This document shows, piece after piece, positions 5,128 to 6,338 of a stretch of 6,338 nucleotides of DNA. The notes under the pieces were generated by a model. It saw only the letters and a program-made list of their open reading frames with translations. It had not been told where the DNA came from and made no database searches. The stretch is taken from NCBI GenBank assembly GCA_035693825.1, contig DASSGB010000170.1, positions 1 through 6,338 on the forward strand. The letters run 5' to 3'. This DNA is from MGOM01 sp035693825. Lineage in GTDB: Bacteria > Chloroflexota > Anaerolineae > Anaerolineales > E44-bin32. The first letter of the stretch is position 1. Each line of letters starts with the position of its first letter. The position numbers and the translations under genes were made by a program.

Positions 5128-6338
5128 TTGGGAACCAACCTCCCAGAAGCCGTGGATCTGCCGCGGGTGATTGAGCAGGCCATCGGCGAAGTATCCGGGA
5201 TCGTCGGCGATCGACCGGTATCGGTGGTGGCCGAATACCCGGCTCATCTGCCCGCCGTCCACAGCGATCCGGGCGAGCTGGCGCGTGTCCTGTCAAGCCT
5301 GATCGCCCTGACGATGCATCGCAGCGATCACGGCGAGATCGTCGTTCGGGCGCATATCGTTTCGGCGGAGACCGCCGAGCCCGGGGAGCTTCCATCGGAC
5401 GTTCCGTCCGGCCCGTGGGCGATGGTCACGATCGCCATGCGCGGCAACGGCCTGACGGCACGCAAGCTGGGCGAGATCCTGGAAAACGGGGGAGGCTTCG
5501 TCAGCGAGGGTCCCGGCCAACTGCTGTCGCCGACGGTGTGCCGGCAGGTCCTCGAGCGGCATGGCGGACGCCTGTGGGCCGACACACGAACCGAGTCCGA
5601 CAGCTGCATTCGGGTCATCCTTCCGCTGCGCGCAGCGCCTCTGGCCCCGACCGACGTTTCAGCTCTTCGGCGCGCCCTGGGAGATCATCTGACGCGCCGC
5701 GCGGATGACGCGCGGCGTCTGCTCCTGATGGTGGAAGAGCCTGGCCTGCGTGAACTGCTGGCGCAGGACCTGCGTGCCGCCGGGTATGAGGTCGTTGCCG
5801 CGAGCAGCGGCGGTGAGGTCATGCCCCTGGCGATGGAGGACAAGCCGTCGCTGATCCTGCTCGATATTCTGGCCCGAGATCCGACAGCCTTCGACATCGC
5901 CATGGTTCTCCAACACGACCGGCGAACGGCGTCCATCCCCGTCCTGTTCATGACTTCGGTCGACGATCCCCAAGCCGGCGTGCGCATGGGTGCGGTCAAC
6001 TTCGTCGTGCGCCGCACGGGCACCGGGGCGCTGGTGAGCGCCATCGAGGCCGCGCTGCACGCCGTGGGTCAGCCTGTCTCGCGCGTCCTGGTCGTCGAGC
6101 CGCAGGACTCCTTGCGCGAGACGATGATCGTGATGATTCAGTCGCACGGGTACCGCGTGAGCGAGGCCTCCGGCCCGGAGGAGGCGGTGGTCCTGGCCGA
6201 ACGGGTGCGGCCCGACCTGGTGCTGGTGAACGCCCGCCTGGCGCAGGAGCGAGACTATTGGCTGCTGCGAGGCCTGAGGCAGCAATCAGGGAACATGGCC
6301 ATCTTCGTTTTGGCCGAGGCCTTGTCGGATGCGGAGGG
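5128..6338 (+). CDS. Degenerate histidine-kinase ATPase domain fused to two receiver domains (partial, runs off window)
   Basis: The frame is open from 4972 to the window end with no stop, giving at least 403 residues from TTG 5128. Residues about 9-172 align by eye with the HATPase_c domain of hybrid histidine kinases: VDLPRVIEQAI, then LPAVHSDPGELARVL, and later CRQVLERHGGRLWAD. ATP-binding residues are eroded. The N-box Asn is L61, the G1 Asp is M104 (glycines 106 and 108 remain), and the G2 glycines are replaced in GPGQLLSPT. No His-containing dimerisation (HisKA) domain precedes it. Receiver 1 (about 197-312) keeps phosphoacceptor D246 and T276, with E203/E204 as the acidic pair, but the invariant Lys is R295. 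Receiver 2 (from about 318) has N368 where the phosphoacceptor Asp belongs and only E324 of the acidic pair. It looks like a non-catalytic signalling scaffold derived from a hybrid kinase. The C-terminus lies outside the window, and more domains may follow. Confidence 0.8.
   Translation, partial: MGTNLPEAVDLPRVIEQAIGEVSGIVGDRPVSVVAEYPAHLPAVHSDPGELARVLSSLIALTMHRSDHGEIVVRAHIVSAETAEPGELPSDVPSGPWAMVTIAMRGNGLTARKLGEILENGGGFVSEGPGQLLSPTVCRQVLERHGGRLWADTRTESDSCIRVILPLRAAPLAPTDVSALRRALGDHLTRRADDARRLLLMVEEPGLRELLAQDLRAAGYEVVAASSGGEVMPLAMEDKPSLILLDILARDPTAFDIAMVLQHDRRTASIPVLFMTSVDDPQAGVRMGAVNFVVRRTGTGALVSAIEAALHAVGQPVSRVLVVEPQDSLRETMIVMIQSHGYRVSEASGPEEAVVLAERVRPDLVLVNARLAQERDYWLLRGLRQQSGNMAIFVLAEALSDAE

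Noticed and set aside
4836..5183. Minus-strand open frame ending TAG one base before the phosphatase ATG, suggestive of a coupled upstream gene
   Set aside because: Its translation is Arg/Ser/Pro-rich without a fold, its upstream part overlaps the plus-strand gene, and its stop lies within the -10 box of a good promoter.
5659..6285. Minus-strand 208-aa open frame at the right end
   Set aside because: It is opposite the kinase/receiver gene, which aligns with known domains throughout; the minus translation is His/Gln/Arg-rich and featureless.

Overview
The window is high-GC bacterial DNA with a dense, mixed-strand layout. It carries secD and secF as two separate adjacent genes plus several two-component-type signalling genes. 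The stand-alone SpoIIE-type phosphatase and the SecD with a Thr/Pro/Ala-rich linker suggest a Chloroflexota (Anaerolineae-like) organism. That assignment is an inference from style, not a proven placement.

Layout. (1) At 93-1106 (+) is a receiver-GGDEF response regulator, a probable diguanylate cyclase. Its annotated ATG sits inside a perfect TATAAT. (2) At 1131-1158 a strong symmetric hairpin separates it from the convergent secDF operon. (3) secF (1175-2080, -) and secD (2089-3486, -) are translationally coupled: the secD stop overlaps the secF Shine-Dalgarno sequence. (4) At 3487-3707 is a regulatory spacer. It contains a TATAAT box, a terminator-like hairpin with a U-tract between that box and secD, and four copies of the 15-bp palindrome CCAAACCnGGTTTGG. 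(5) At 3708-4052 (-) is a small P-loop NTPase. Upstream of it in the same direction, at 4124-4834 (-), is a SpoIIE/PP2C-type serine phosphatase with the promoter TCGACA-N17-TAGAAT overlapping its first ATG. (6) After a divergent intergenic region, a gene from about 5128 (+) runs off the window end. It encodes a degenerate histidine-kinase ATPase domain followed by two receiver domains, the second lacking its phosphoacceptor Asp.

How the genes relate. SecD and SecF form the membrane accessory complex that uses the proton-motive force to help complete Sec-dependent export. The flanking genes are signalling proteins: c-di-GMP synthesis, Ser/Thr dephosphorylation, and a probably non-catalytic phosphorelay-derived scaffold. 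Nothing in the sequence proves that the signalling genes act on secDF.

I see no mobile element, CRISPR array, tRNA or rRNA. The parts most worth a second look are the operator-like palindrome array and 5' hairpin ahead of secD, the shared -10/GTG arrangement at two genes that suggests leaderless starts, and the catalytically eroded kinase/receiver protein at the right edge.
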